From an uncultured Steroidobacter sp. (GTDB taxonomy: Bacteria > Pseudomonadota > Gammaproteobacteria > Steroidobacterales > Steroidobacteraceae), in the NCBI RefSeq assembly GCF_937958065.1, contig NZ_CALFXI010000062.1, forward strand, positions 1 through 22,664: a stretch of DNA of 22,664 nucleotides, written 5' to 3'. Shown here piece after piece: positions 16,066 through 22,664 of this stretch. The translations under genes were made by a program, and so were the position numbers. The notes below the pieces were generated by a model, which searched no databases, was not told where the DNA came from, and worked only from the letters and a program-made list of their open reading frames with translations. Positions within the stretch are counted from its first letter, which is position 1, and the number at the start of each line of letters is the position of its first letter.

Positions 16066-16129
16066 CGCGGCCCTCGTGCTCCGCCGTTGCAAGGATTAAG
16101 GTGAACCGACCGTCCACTTGAAGGTGAGC

Positions 16130-16135
16130 ATTATA
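16130..16135 (-). promoter_or_regulatory. Consensus -10 box at the murJ/ribF junction
   Basis: A perfect TATAAT on the minus strand overlaps the murJ TAA stop, 64 bases upstream of the ribF GTG. The -35 is poor. It could give ribF-ileS transcription independent of murJ. Confidence 0.35.
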
Positions 16136-17714
16136 GGGAAGTCGCGGGCGACTGCAGTCGGAACTGACTGGCGCGTACGCCCATCACCCACAACGCGACG
16201 AAATACACCCCGATGCCGCCGGCGACCAGCCCGGCCAGCCACAGGATGCGGTGCAGTTTCGGGGTGGCCAGCCAGGTGGCGAGATCCCCGCCGAACCACC
16301 ACAGGAACGCCGCCATCAGCGCGCTCGCCACGACGATCCGGATCAGCAGCCCCCGCATCGCCTGCCCGCGCCGGAGCACCTGGGAGCGGAGCAAGCCGGT
16401 GTAGAGCAGCACGGCATTCATCATGGCGCCGATGCCGTTGGTGAGCGCCAGCAGCGTGTGCGCGCCCGGTGTCTTGAGATTCCCGGTGATCCACAGGCCG
16501 GCGACCACGACGACGTTCAGAATCATGGTCAGGCCGAGCGCGCGCATCGCGATCTTCACCGGGCACTTGGTGTTCTGCTGCGCGTAATAACCGGTCGCCA
16601 GCACTTTGATCATGCTCCAGCCCAGCAGGGCCAGCGAGAACGCCATCAGCGCGAGACGCGTCATTTCCGCATCCCTCGGTTTGAACTGACCGTACTGGAG
16701 CAGTGCGACGGTCAACGGACCGGCCATGGCGAACATGGCGACCGACGCCGGGATCACGATCAGACACACGAGCCGAACCGCCCAGGCGAGCGTCGCGGAA
16801 AATTCGTCCGGCGACTTCTTCGCGTGGTGCGAGGACAGGCTCGGCAGGATCACGGTGGCGAGCGCGATGCTGAACACGCCCAGCGGAAACTCGACCAACC
16901 GGTCCGCGTAGTACAGCCAGGTCATGCTGCCGTCCGCGAGCAAGGAGGCAATTCCCGAGCTGATCATGACGCTGAGCTGCCCCATCGACGAACCGACGAT
17001 GGCCGGCCCCATCAGCCTGGCGATGCGCTTCACCGCCTCGTGCTGCCAATTCCAGCGCGGACGGCGGATCACGCCGAGTTTGATCAGTGCCGGCAGCTGA
17101 ATGGCCAGCTGGATCACGCCGCCGACGAACACACCGACCGCGAGCGCCATGACCGGCTGTTCGAAATGCGGCGATACATACGCAGCGAACACGATCAGAA
17201 CGACGTTCAGCACCACCGACGTGAATGCCGGCAGCGCGAACTGCTGATAACTATTGAGCACGCCACCGGCCAGCGCGGTCAGCGAGACGAACAACAGATA
17301 CGGAAACGTCCAGCGGAGCATGTCCACGGCCAGCCCGAACTGCCCCACTTCCTTCGTGGTGAAGCCCGGCGCGCAGATGGCGACGATGACGGGCGCGGCG
17401 ATCACGCCGATCACAGAAACGATCGCGAGAAACGAGCCCAAGGTACCCGACACCGAGTCGACCAGCTCGCGCACGTCTTCTTTCGAGCGGTTCGCCTTGT
17501 ATTCGGCGACCACCGGGACGAACGCCTGCGAGAACGCGCCCTCGGCAAACAATCGGCGCAGCAGGTTCGGAATCTGGTTGGCGAGGACGTAGACCTCCAG
17601 AAACACCGCCGGGATCATTACGGCCTGCACCACGTCGCGCACCAGCCCGGTGATCCGGGACAGCAGCGTGGTGATTCCGACGACGGCGGTGCTACGAAAA
17701 AAGCCTCGGCTCAT
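16131..17714 (-). CDS. murJ: Lipid II flippase MurJ
   Basis: Moves the peptidoglycan precursor lipid II from the inner to the outer face of the inner membrane (MOP/MVF family). The 527 residues give about 14 membrane spans. Arginines required in the family are present: R20 and R26 (SRITGLVRD), and R53/R54 (IPNLLRRLFAEGAFSQAFVP), plus the ADRLVEFPLGVFSIAL segment in the middle. The ATG at 17714 was chosen because MSRGFFRSTAVVG aligns with known MurJ starts; the frame is open 43 codons further but the extension is proline/arginine-rich and unlike the family. First gene of the murJ-ribF-ileS-lspA-ispH operon; rpsT is divergent 300 bases away. Confidence 0.96.
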   Translation of the reverse strand: MSRGFFRSTAVVGITTLLSRITGLVRDVVQAVMIPAVFLEVYVLANQIPNLLRRLFAEGAFSQAFVPVVAEYKANRSKEDVRELVDSVSGTLGSFLAIVSVIGVIAAPVIVAICAPGFTTKEVGQFGLAVDMLRWTFPYLLFVSLTALAGGVLNSYQQFALPAFTSVVLNVVLIVFAAYVSPHFEQPVMALAVGVFVGGVIQLAIQLPALIKLGVIRRPRWNWQHEAVKRIARLMGPAIVGSSMGQLSVMISSGIASLLADGSMTWLYYADRLVEFPLGVFSIALATVILPSLSSHHAKKSPDEFSATLAWAVRLVCLIVIPASVAMFAMAGPLTVALLQYGQFKPRDAEMTRLALMAFSLALLGWSMIKVLATGYYAQQNTKCPVKIAMRALGLTMILNVVVVAGLWITGNLKTPGAHTLLALTNGIGAMMNAVLLYTGLLRSQVLRRGQAMRGLLIRIVVASALMAAFLWWFGGDLATWLATPKLHRILWLAGLVAGGIGVYFVALWVMGVRASQFRLQSPATSL

Positions 17715-17793
17715 AGCGGGCCGGGCTCGAGCGAAATGGGCTGGGCGCAGGTCATGGGGCGGCAATGGTAGTAAAGAAGCGGACCGGCTGCCC

Positions 17794-17859
17794 GAAAACG
17801 GGACAGATTTAATTCGGGCACGCGGCGGCGGGGCCGGACCCAAATCCGTTCCCTTTTTC
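17794..17859. repeat. Imperfect inverted-repeat (REP/MITE-like) element
   Basis: Left arm GAAAACGGGACAGATTT (17794-17810); the right arm (17842-17859) reads in reverse complement GAAAAAGGGAACGGATTT. The arms agree apart from two substitutions and one inserted base, around a GC-rich centre of 31 bases. GGGACAGATTT-type inverted repeats recur between genes in many gammaproteobacterial genomes, often linked to REP-associated tyrosine transposases (recalled, not searched). Only this one copy is in the window. Confidence 0.5.
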
Positions 17860-17954
17860 GAGAGGCTCGCGCCGGATTATGGCCAGGGGCCGGCGATTTC
17901 CGGACCGGCGGCTGACGAAATCCGCCATTTTCCGGGCGCGCCGTCATTTTGCCC

Positions 17955-17983
17955 TTGCCTTACGGCGGTTCGGTCGGCAGAAT
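17955..17983 (+). promoter_or_regulatory. Putative sigma-70 promoter for rpsT
   Basis: TTGCCT (17955-17960), 17-base spacer, CAGAAT (17978-17983). The predicted start near 17990 leaves a leader of about 25 bases including a T run and the GGAG ribosome site at 18000-18003. Confidence 0.55.
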
Positions 17984-18014
17984 TCGCGGCCTCTTTTTTG
18001 GAGCCTTCACGACC

Positions 18015-18287
18015 GTGGCCAATATCAAGTCCGCCGAAAAGCGCGCCCGCCAGACCGTCAAGCGCCGTGCCCGTAACGTGGCTGGCCGCTCGAAGCTGCG
18101 TACTGCCATCAAGGGCGTCGTGAATGCGGTGGAAGCCGGCGACAAGGAAACCGCCATCGCCAAGCTCAAGGCCGCCGGCCCGATCATCGACTCGGCCGTG
18201 AACAAGGGCCTGATCCATCGCAACAAGGCGTCTCGCCATAAGAGCGCCCTGAATGCGCGCGTGAAGGAGCTGTCGGCCGCCGGCTGA
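18015..18287 (+). CDS. rpsT: 30S ribosomal protein S20
   Basis: Primary 16S rRNA-binding protein of the small subunit, 90 residues (E. coli 87). The N-terminus, (M)ANIKSAEKRARQTVKRRARN, is characteristic, followed by the helical RTAIKGVVNAVEAGDKETA and the closing GLIHRNKASRHKSALNARVKEL. The start is a GTG at 18015 with GGAG 11 bases upstream, a long spacing; the frame is open before it but S20 always begins at this point. E. coli rpsT also uses a weak start codon (UUG) as part of autogenous control by S20, so the GTG may serve the same purpose (inference). A strong terminator follows within 30 bases. Confidence 0.97.
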   Translation: MANIKSAEKRARQTVKRRARNVAGRSKLRTAIKGVVNAVEAGDKETAIAKLKAAGPIIDSAVNKGLIHRNKASRHKSALNARVKELSAAG

Positions 18288-18312
18288 GCCGATTGCGCCG
18301 CAGGTCGGATAC

Positions 18313-18341
18313 GAAAAAGCCGGGCTCTGTCCGGCTTTTTC
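18313..18341. terminator. Bidirectional rho-independent terminator between rpsT and obgE
   Basis: Stem GAAAAAGCCGG (18313-18323) / CCGGCTTTTTC (18331-18341), 11 paired bases, 7-base loop GCTCTGT. A-run and T-run make it usable from both sides, for rpsT (plus) and obgE (minus, stop at 18372). Confidence 0.9.
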
Positions 18342-18371
18342 ATTGGTGGGACCTCGAACCGGCCGGTTCGC

Positions 18372-19409
18372 TCAGCCGACCTCTGCTTCGCGCGGCGCGT
18401 CGATTTCTTCCAGCCGCTTCATGATCAGCTCGCACAGCTCCTCGGTGCCCTGACGCGCGAGCCCCGAGATCCGGTACACCGGCCCCTTCCAGCGCAATCG
18501 ACGGACGATGTCCTTGCAGACCTTATCCGCCTGATCGGGCGGCAACAGGTCCACCTTGTTCAACACGAGCCAGCGCTCTTTCTCCGCCAACTCCGCACTG
18601 AATTTCTTCAATTCCGCGACGATCGCGCGCGCATCCTTCACTGGATCCGCTTCCGGATCCGGCGGTGAGACGTCGATGAGGTGCAGCAGCACGCGAGTGC
18701 GCTGAAGGTGCTTCAGGAACTGAATTCCGAGCCCGGCACCTTCTGCCGCGCCTTCAATCAGCCCCGGAATGTCCGCCATCACGAAGCTGCGATGGACTCC
18801 GACCCGCACGACGCCGAGGTTCGGGTGCAAGGTCGTGAAGGGATAATCGGCCACCTTCGGCTTGGCCGCCGAAACCGCGCGGATCAAGGTCGACTTGCCG
18901 GCGTTTGGCAAGCCCAGCAGACCGATATCGGCCATGACCTTGAGCTCGAGCCGCAGGTCGCGCTTTTCGCCCGGCAGGCCCGGCATCGCCTTGCGCGGCG
19001 TGCGATTGGTGCTGCTCTTGAAACGCGCATTGCCCCAGCCGCCCTTGCCACCCTTCGCGACCAGCAGGCGCTGACCCGGCTCGGTCACGTCGCCCAACTG
19101 CTCCTCGGTATCGACATCGACGACCGTCGTGCCGATCGGCACTTCGACTTCGAGATCCGTACCGCCCGCGCCAGTGCAGTCCTTGCCGGACCCGGCCGTG
19201 CCGTGCGGCGCGCGGAAGCTGCGGTTGTAACGGAAGTCGGCGAGCGTGTTGATGCCCGCTTTGCCGACGAGATAGATGTCCGCGCCCTTGCCGCCATCGC
19301 CGCCGTCCGGGCCGCCGAACGGAATGAACTTCTCGCGACGAAAGCTCACGGCGCCCCGCCCGCCGTTACCGGCTTGAACCTTGATCGTGGCTTCGTCGAC
19401 GAAACGCAT
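18372..19409 (-). CDS. obgE: Obg-family GTPase ObgE/CgtA
   Basis: Essential ribosome-associated GTPase involved in 50S assembly and stringent/stress control. The 345 residues comprise the glycine-rich Obg domain (1-158, e.g. GGPDGGDGGKGADIY and AKGGKGGWGN) and a G domain (159-335) with P-loop GLPNAGKS (166-173), switch-region YPFTTLHPNLG (189-199), DIPG (213-216), NKVD (284-287) and SGLA (315-318). The ATG at 19409 is unambiguous by homology though it lacks a ribosome site. It follows rplU-rpmA on the same strand, as is typical, but an intrinsic terminator lies between, so it probably depends on read-through. Confidence 0.97.
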   Translation of the reverse strand: MRFVDEATIKVQAGNGGRGAVSFRREKFIPFGGPDGGDGGKGADIYLVGKAGINTLADFRYNRSFRAPHGTAGSGKDCTGAGGTDLEVEVPIGTTVVDVDTEEQLGDVTEPGQRLLVAKGGKGGWGNARFKSSTNRTPRKAMPGLPGEKRDLRLELKVMADIGLLGLPNAGKSTLIRAVSAAKPKVADYPFTTLHPNLGVVRVGVHRSFVMADIPGLIEGAAEGAGLGIQFLKHLQRTRVLLHLIDVSPPDPEADPVKDARAIVAELKKFSAELAEKERWLVLNKVDLLPPDQADKVCKDIVRRLRWKGPVYRISGLARQGTEELCELIMKRLEEIDAPREAEVG

Positions 19410-19437
19410 ATGGCTAGTTTGGGTACGCGGAGTGCTT

Positions 19438-19471
19438 AAAAAAAGAGCCCCGGCGCGGGCCGGGGCTCTTT
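19438..19471 (-). terminator. Rho-independent terminator after rpmA
   Basis: On the minus strand a 13-bp perfect stem (19459-19471 / 19442-19454) with a 4-base loop is followed by a run of seven T (complement of 19438-19444). It lies 26 bases after the rpmA stop and about 30 bases before the obgE ATG. Confidence 0.9.
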
Positions 19472-19497
19472 CGATCCTGCGAAAGCGCTGTTCCCGA

Positions 19498-19755
19498 TTA
19501 CTCGGTGACGACGCTCACGAACGTCTTCTGTTCGATGCCGCGCTTGCGGAACACCACACGGCCTTCGGCCGTCGCGAACAGGGTGTAGTCCGTGCCGCAA
19601 CCGACGTTGTCGCCGGCGCGATACTGCGTGCCGCGCTGACGAACGATGATGTTGCCGGCGAGCACGCGCTCACCGCCGAACTTCTTGATGCCGAGTCGTT
19701 TGCTCTCGGACTCGCGGCCGTTCTTAGTACTGCCGCCTGCCTTTTTATGTGCCAT
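19498..19755 (-). CDS. rpmA: 50S ribosomal protein L27
   Basis: Large-subunit protein whose N-terminus reaches towards the peptidyl transferase centre. The 85 residues start MAHKKAGGSTKNGRESESKR and carry the L27 core GERVLAGNIIVRQRGTQYRAG (28-48) and LFATAEGRVVF (59-69). The ATG at 19755 has a GGAGAG site about 9 bases upstream and lies 29 bases after rplU. There is no N-terminal Firmicutes-type extension needing Prp cleavage. Co-transcribed with rplU; a terminator follows. Confidence 0.98.
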   Translation of the reverse strand: MAHKKAGGSTKNGRESESKRLGIKKFGGERVLAGNIIVRQRGTQYRAGDNVGCGTDYTLFATAEGRVVFRKRGIEQKTFVSVVTE

Positions 19756-19784
19756 GGCGTGTGCTCTCCGAAATCAGTGAAAAA

Positions 19785-20099
19785 TTAGCCGCCGACGATG
19801 CCCGTCACCTTCACTTCCGTGAACGGCTGACGGTGCGTGCCCTGGCGCAGGTAGTGCTTGCGGCGACGGAATTTGACGATGACTTTCTTATCGCCTTTGC
19901 CGTGGCTCTGCACGGTGGCCGTGACCTTGCCGCCGCTCAGGAACGGCGAGCCGATCTTGACCTGATCGCCCGAACCGACCAGCAACACCTTGTCGAACTC
20001 GACATCGGCGCCGGCCTCGGCCTCCAGCTTCTCAACGCGCACGACCTGGCCTTCGCTGACGCGATACTGCTTACCACCCGTGGAAATGACGGCGTACAT
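19785..20099 (-). CDS. rplU: 50S ribosomal protein L21
   Basis: 23S rRNA-binding large-subunit protein of 104 residues (E. coli 103). Starts MYAVISTGGKQYRVSEGQ and ends with the L21 signature KVIVKFRRRKHYLRQGTHRQ (72-91) and TEVKVTGI. The ATG at 20099 has GGAG about 12 bases upstream. First gene of rplU-rpmA(-obgE), with a good sigma-70 promoter at 20150-20178 and a small hairpin in the leader. Confidence 0.98.
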   Translation of the reverse strand: MYAVISTGGKQYRVSEGQVVRVEKLEAEAGADVEFDKVLLVGSGDQVKIGSPFLSGGKVTATVQSHGKGDKKVIVKFRRRKHYLRQGTHRQPFTEVKVTGIVGG

Positions 20100-20119
20100 G
20101 ATAGACCCAAGCTCCGGGG

Positions 20120-20135
20120 GCCGGGAGACCCCGGC
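20120..20135 (-). promoter_or_regulatory. Small hairpin in the rplU leader
   Basis: GCCGGG (20120-20125) and CCCGGC (20130-20135) form a 6-bp stem with a 4-base loop in the 5' leader of rplU, ending a few bases from the ribosome site. Could be a translational control element for L21, or chance in GC-rich DNA. Confidence 0.3.
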
Positions 20136-20139
20136 TGAA

Positions 20140-20151
20140 AAGGGCGTGAAG
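20140..20151. repeat. Direct repeat AAGGGCGTGAAG, copy 1
   Basis: Exact 12-base match to 20322-20333. This copy touches the -10 box of the rplU promoter (20150-20155). Confidence 0.5.
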
Positions 20152-20178
20152 TGTACGGAGCGAATGCGTTACTGGCAA
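20150..20178 (-). promoter_or_regulatory. Sigma-70 promoter of rplU-rpmA
   Basis: Minus strand: TTGCCA (20173-20178), exactly 17 bases, TACACT (20150-20155). Both hexamers are close to consensus. The predicted start near 20143 gives a leader of about 44 bases. Confidence 0.7.
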
Positions 20179-20297
20179 CTGTCAGGGCCGCATCCAGGGC
20201 AAAAACTGCCGCGAAGTACCGTTCCGAGGACCCGCCCCGTCGGAATTCGCCCCATATTCGCGGCACCCGCCCCGGCCGCGCGCAACGACGGGCGGAA

Positions 20298-20333
20298 TTT
20301 CACGCGTTTCACGAGCTCATGAAGGGCGTGAAG
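20298..20333. repeat. Near-palindrome upstream of ispB, including repeat copy 2
   Basis: Two 18-base arms centred on GAGCTC: TTTCACGCGTTTCACGAG (20298-20315) against the reverse complement of 20316-20333, CTTCACGCCCTTCATGAG; 14 of 18 positions agree. TTTCACG occurs twice in the left arm. The right arm contains AAGGGCGTGAAG (20322-20333). It lies 80-115 bases before the ispB ATG and could be an operator. Confidence 0.45.
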
Positions 20334-20412
20334 ACAACTAAGTCTGCGACATGCGACAGCTTGCGCCCCTGATGGGCTACCATTCGCCCTCGGCTTTTTC
20401 TCTTTGGAATCC

Positions 20413-21381
20413 ATGAGCTTCGAGTCCGTCAAAGCGCTGGTCGAAGACGACCTGCGACAGGTCGACGCGGTCATCCGCAACCGCCTCGCCAGCGATGTGG
20501 TCCTGGTCAACCAGATCGCCGAATACATCGTCGGCAGCGGCGGCAAGCGCCTGCGACCCTTGCTGGTCGTGGCCGTCGCCCGCGCCTGCGGCTATCGCGG
20601 CTCGCGCCACTGCGAAGCCGCCGCGATCATCGAATTCATCCACACCGCGACCCTGCTCCACGACGACGTGGTCGACGGCTCCAAACTGCGCCGCGGCCGC
20701 GATACCGCCAACGAGGTGTGGGGCAACGAGGCCAGCGTGCTGGTGGGCGATTACGTCTACTCGCGCTCGTTCGAAATGATGGTCTCCCTGGAGAACATGC
20801 GGATCATGGCCGTGATGGCCAGCGCCACCAACAAAATCGCCGAGGGCGAGGTGCTGCAGCTCCTGAACGCCAACGATCCGGACACCACCGAAGAACGGTA
20901 TTTCGAAGTGATCTACCGGAAGACCGCCAAGCTGTTCGAAGCCGGCGCGCAGATCGCGGCGCTGCTGGCCGGCGCTTCGTCCGAGGTCGAATCCGCCATG
21001 GCCGCCTACGGCCGCCATCTCGGCACGGCGTTCCAGCTGGTCGACGACGTACTGGATTACCAGTCAAGCAGCGCGGAACTCGGCAAGAACCTGGGCGACG
21101 ACCTCGCCGAAGGCAAACCGACCCTGCCTCTTATATATGCCCTGCGCACCGGCACCGACGACCAGCGGGCGCTGATCCGTCGCAGCATCGAACGAGGCAG
21201 CGTCGATCAGCTCACCGAAATCACCGCCGCAATTGAATCGACCGGAGGCCTTGCGTACACTGCGCGCCTCGCGCGGCGGGAGGCCGCCCTCGCCATCGAC
21301 GCAATCGCCATATTGCCCGACTCGGCGTATAAGCAAGCCTTGCGCGAACTCGCTGATTTCGCGGTTGAGCGCACCTACTAA
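20413..21381 (+). CDS. ispB: Octaprenyl diphosphate synthase (polyprenyl synthetase)
   Basis: Trans-prenyltransferase making the long side chain of ubiquinone, probably C40 (Q-8), from FPP and IPP. The 322 residues (E. coli IspB 323) carry GSGGKRLRP (41-49), the first aspartate-rich motif DDVVD (84-88, LLHDDVVDGSKLRRG) and the second DDVLD (211-215), followed by GKNLGDDLAEGKPTLPLI. The ATG at 20413 was chosen over an in-frame TTG three codons earlier because it matches the family start; its ribosome site is weak (TTTGGA). The chain length is inferred from the family, not shown. Divergent from rplU, the usual layout. It uses IPP that the IspH in this window helps supply. Confidence 0.95.
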   Translation: MSFESVKALVEDDLRQVDAVIRNRLASDVVLVNQIAEYIVGSGGKRLRPLLVVAVARACGYRGSRHCEAAAIIEFIHTATLLHDDVVDGSKLRRGRDTANEVWGNEASVLVGDYVYSRSFEMMVSLENMRIMAVMASATNKIAEGEVLQLLNANDPDTTEERYFEVIYRKTAKLFEAGAQIAALLAGASSEVESAMAAYGRHLGTAFQLVDDVLDYQSSSAELGKNLGDDLAEGKPTLPLIYALRTGTDDQRALIRRSIERGSVDQLTEITAAIESTGGLAYTARLARREAALAIDAIAILPDSAYKQALRELADFAVERTY

Positions 21382-21401
21382 GCGCTCGCGGAACTTACGC
21401 A

Positions 21402-21430
21402 GATCGATCGAACGGATAGGACGATCGATC
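21402..21430. repeat. Perfect 9-bp inverted repeat between ispB and tRNA-Pro
   Basis: GATCGATCG (21402-21410) and CGATCGATC (21422-21430) around an 11-base loop, 25 bases before tRNA-Pro. No T tract follows, so not a classical terminator. Could be a protein-binding site or a chance result of GATC-rich sequence. Confidence 0.4.
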
Positions 21431-21455
21431 GATGGTCCAGCCGCAAATTCGGATT

Positions 21456-22664
<1,209 letters not shown>

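Larger units (their letters stand above)
17715..18014. other. murJ-rpsT divergent intergenic region
   Basis: A 300-base noncoding stretch between two divergent essential genes. It holds an imperfect inverted-repeat element (17794-17859) and the rpsT promoter (17955-17983). No convincing murJ promoter is visible; on the minus strand the AT-richer TACTACCAT near 17766-17774 is a weak -10 candidate. Confidence 0.5.
20100..20412. other. rplU-ispB divergent intergenic region
   Basis: A 313-base control region with the rplU promoter and leader hairpin on the rplU side, a 36-base near-palindrome (20298-20333), and two copies of AAGGGCGTGAAG. For ispB the best -10 is TACCAT (20378-20383), with no -35 at proper distance, so its promoter is uncertain. 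Confidence 0.5.

Noticed and set aside
16066..16092. TTG start giving ribF nine more residues
   Set aside because: No ribosome site before the TTG, while the GTG at 16065 has GAGG at good spacing and matches known RibF starts.
16251..17771. 506-residue open frame on the plus strand opposite murJ
   Set aside because: The translation is rich in R, H, Q and D without any domain, and lies wholly antisense to the well-conserved murJ; a high-GC shadow.
17715..17843. 43-residue N-terminal extension of murJ
   Set aside because: Proline/arginine-rich and unlike MurJ; it would also extend into the inverted-repeat element.
20353..20383. GCGACA / TACCAT as an ispB promoter
   Set aside because: The spacing is 19 bases and both hexamers are weak; not strong enough to list as a promoter.

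Overview
The window is GC-rich, densely coded bacterial chromosome. Everything in it points to a gammaproteobacterium, probably near the Xanthomonadales, Nevskiales or Steroidobacterales: the block ispB | rplU-rpmA-obgE | rpsT | murJ-ribF-ileS-lspA-ispH, bordered by type IV minor-pilin genes, is the arrangement I know from Pseudomonas and Xanthomonas. The species cannot be named from sequence alone.

Region 1 (1-2231) holds a truncated monothiol glutaredoxin (grxD) with an upstream DUF1289 gene on the minus strand. Divergent from them are a small PuuD-like membrane protein and nadC. Region 2 (2239-7784) holds a GAF/PAS/PAS/GGDEF/EAL cyclic-di-GMP enzyme preceded by a possible in-frame leader ORF, a dolichol-phosphate-mannose-synthase-like glycosyltransferase, a divergent zinc-type cation diffusion facilitator, and a DUF374 acyltransferase. 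Region 3 (7807-10807) holds a membrane-anchored HtrA protease directly downstream of tRNA-Thr(CGT), a cysteine-free Fur-family regulator, and a two-gene minor-pilin unit (fimT/gspH-like plus pilV).

Region 4 (10800-17714) is a minus-strand operon murJ-ribF-ileS-lspA-ispH, joining peptidoglycan lipid II export, flavin cofactor synthesis, isoleucyl-tRNA charging, lipoprotein maturation and the last MEP-pathway step. The fkpB gene found between lspA and ispH in many relatives is absent. Region 5 (17715-21381) carries an imperfect inverted-repeat element, rpsT with its promoter and a bidirectional terminator, obgE, rpmA and rplU (minus strand), and divergent ispB.

Region 6 (21456-22664) is the accessory edge. 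A large serine recombinase gene runs off the window. Its last codons and stop are read from the antisense strand of the 3' end of tRNA-Pro(CGG), which looks like the junction of an integrated element. The tRNA has an unpaired 27-43 position in its anticodon stem, so its 3' half may come from the element.

I see no CRISPR array, rRNA, plasmid origin or complete insertion sequence. The most unusual signals are the recombinase/tRNA-Pro overlap and the in-frame upstream ORF before the cyclic-di-GMP enzyme. No evident new multi-gene system is complete inside this window; if one exists it would be cargo beyond 22664.
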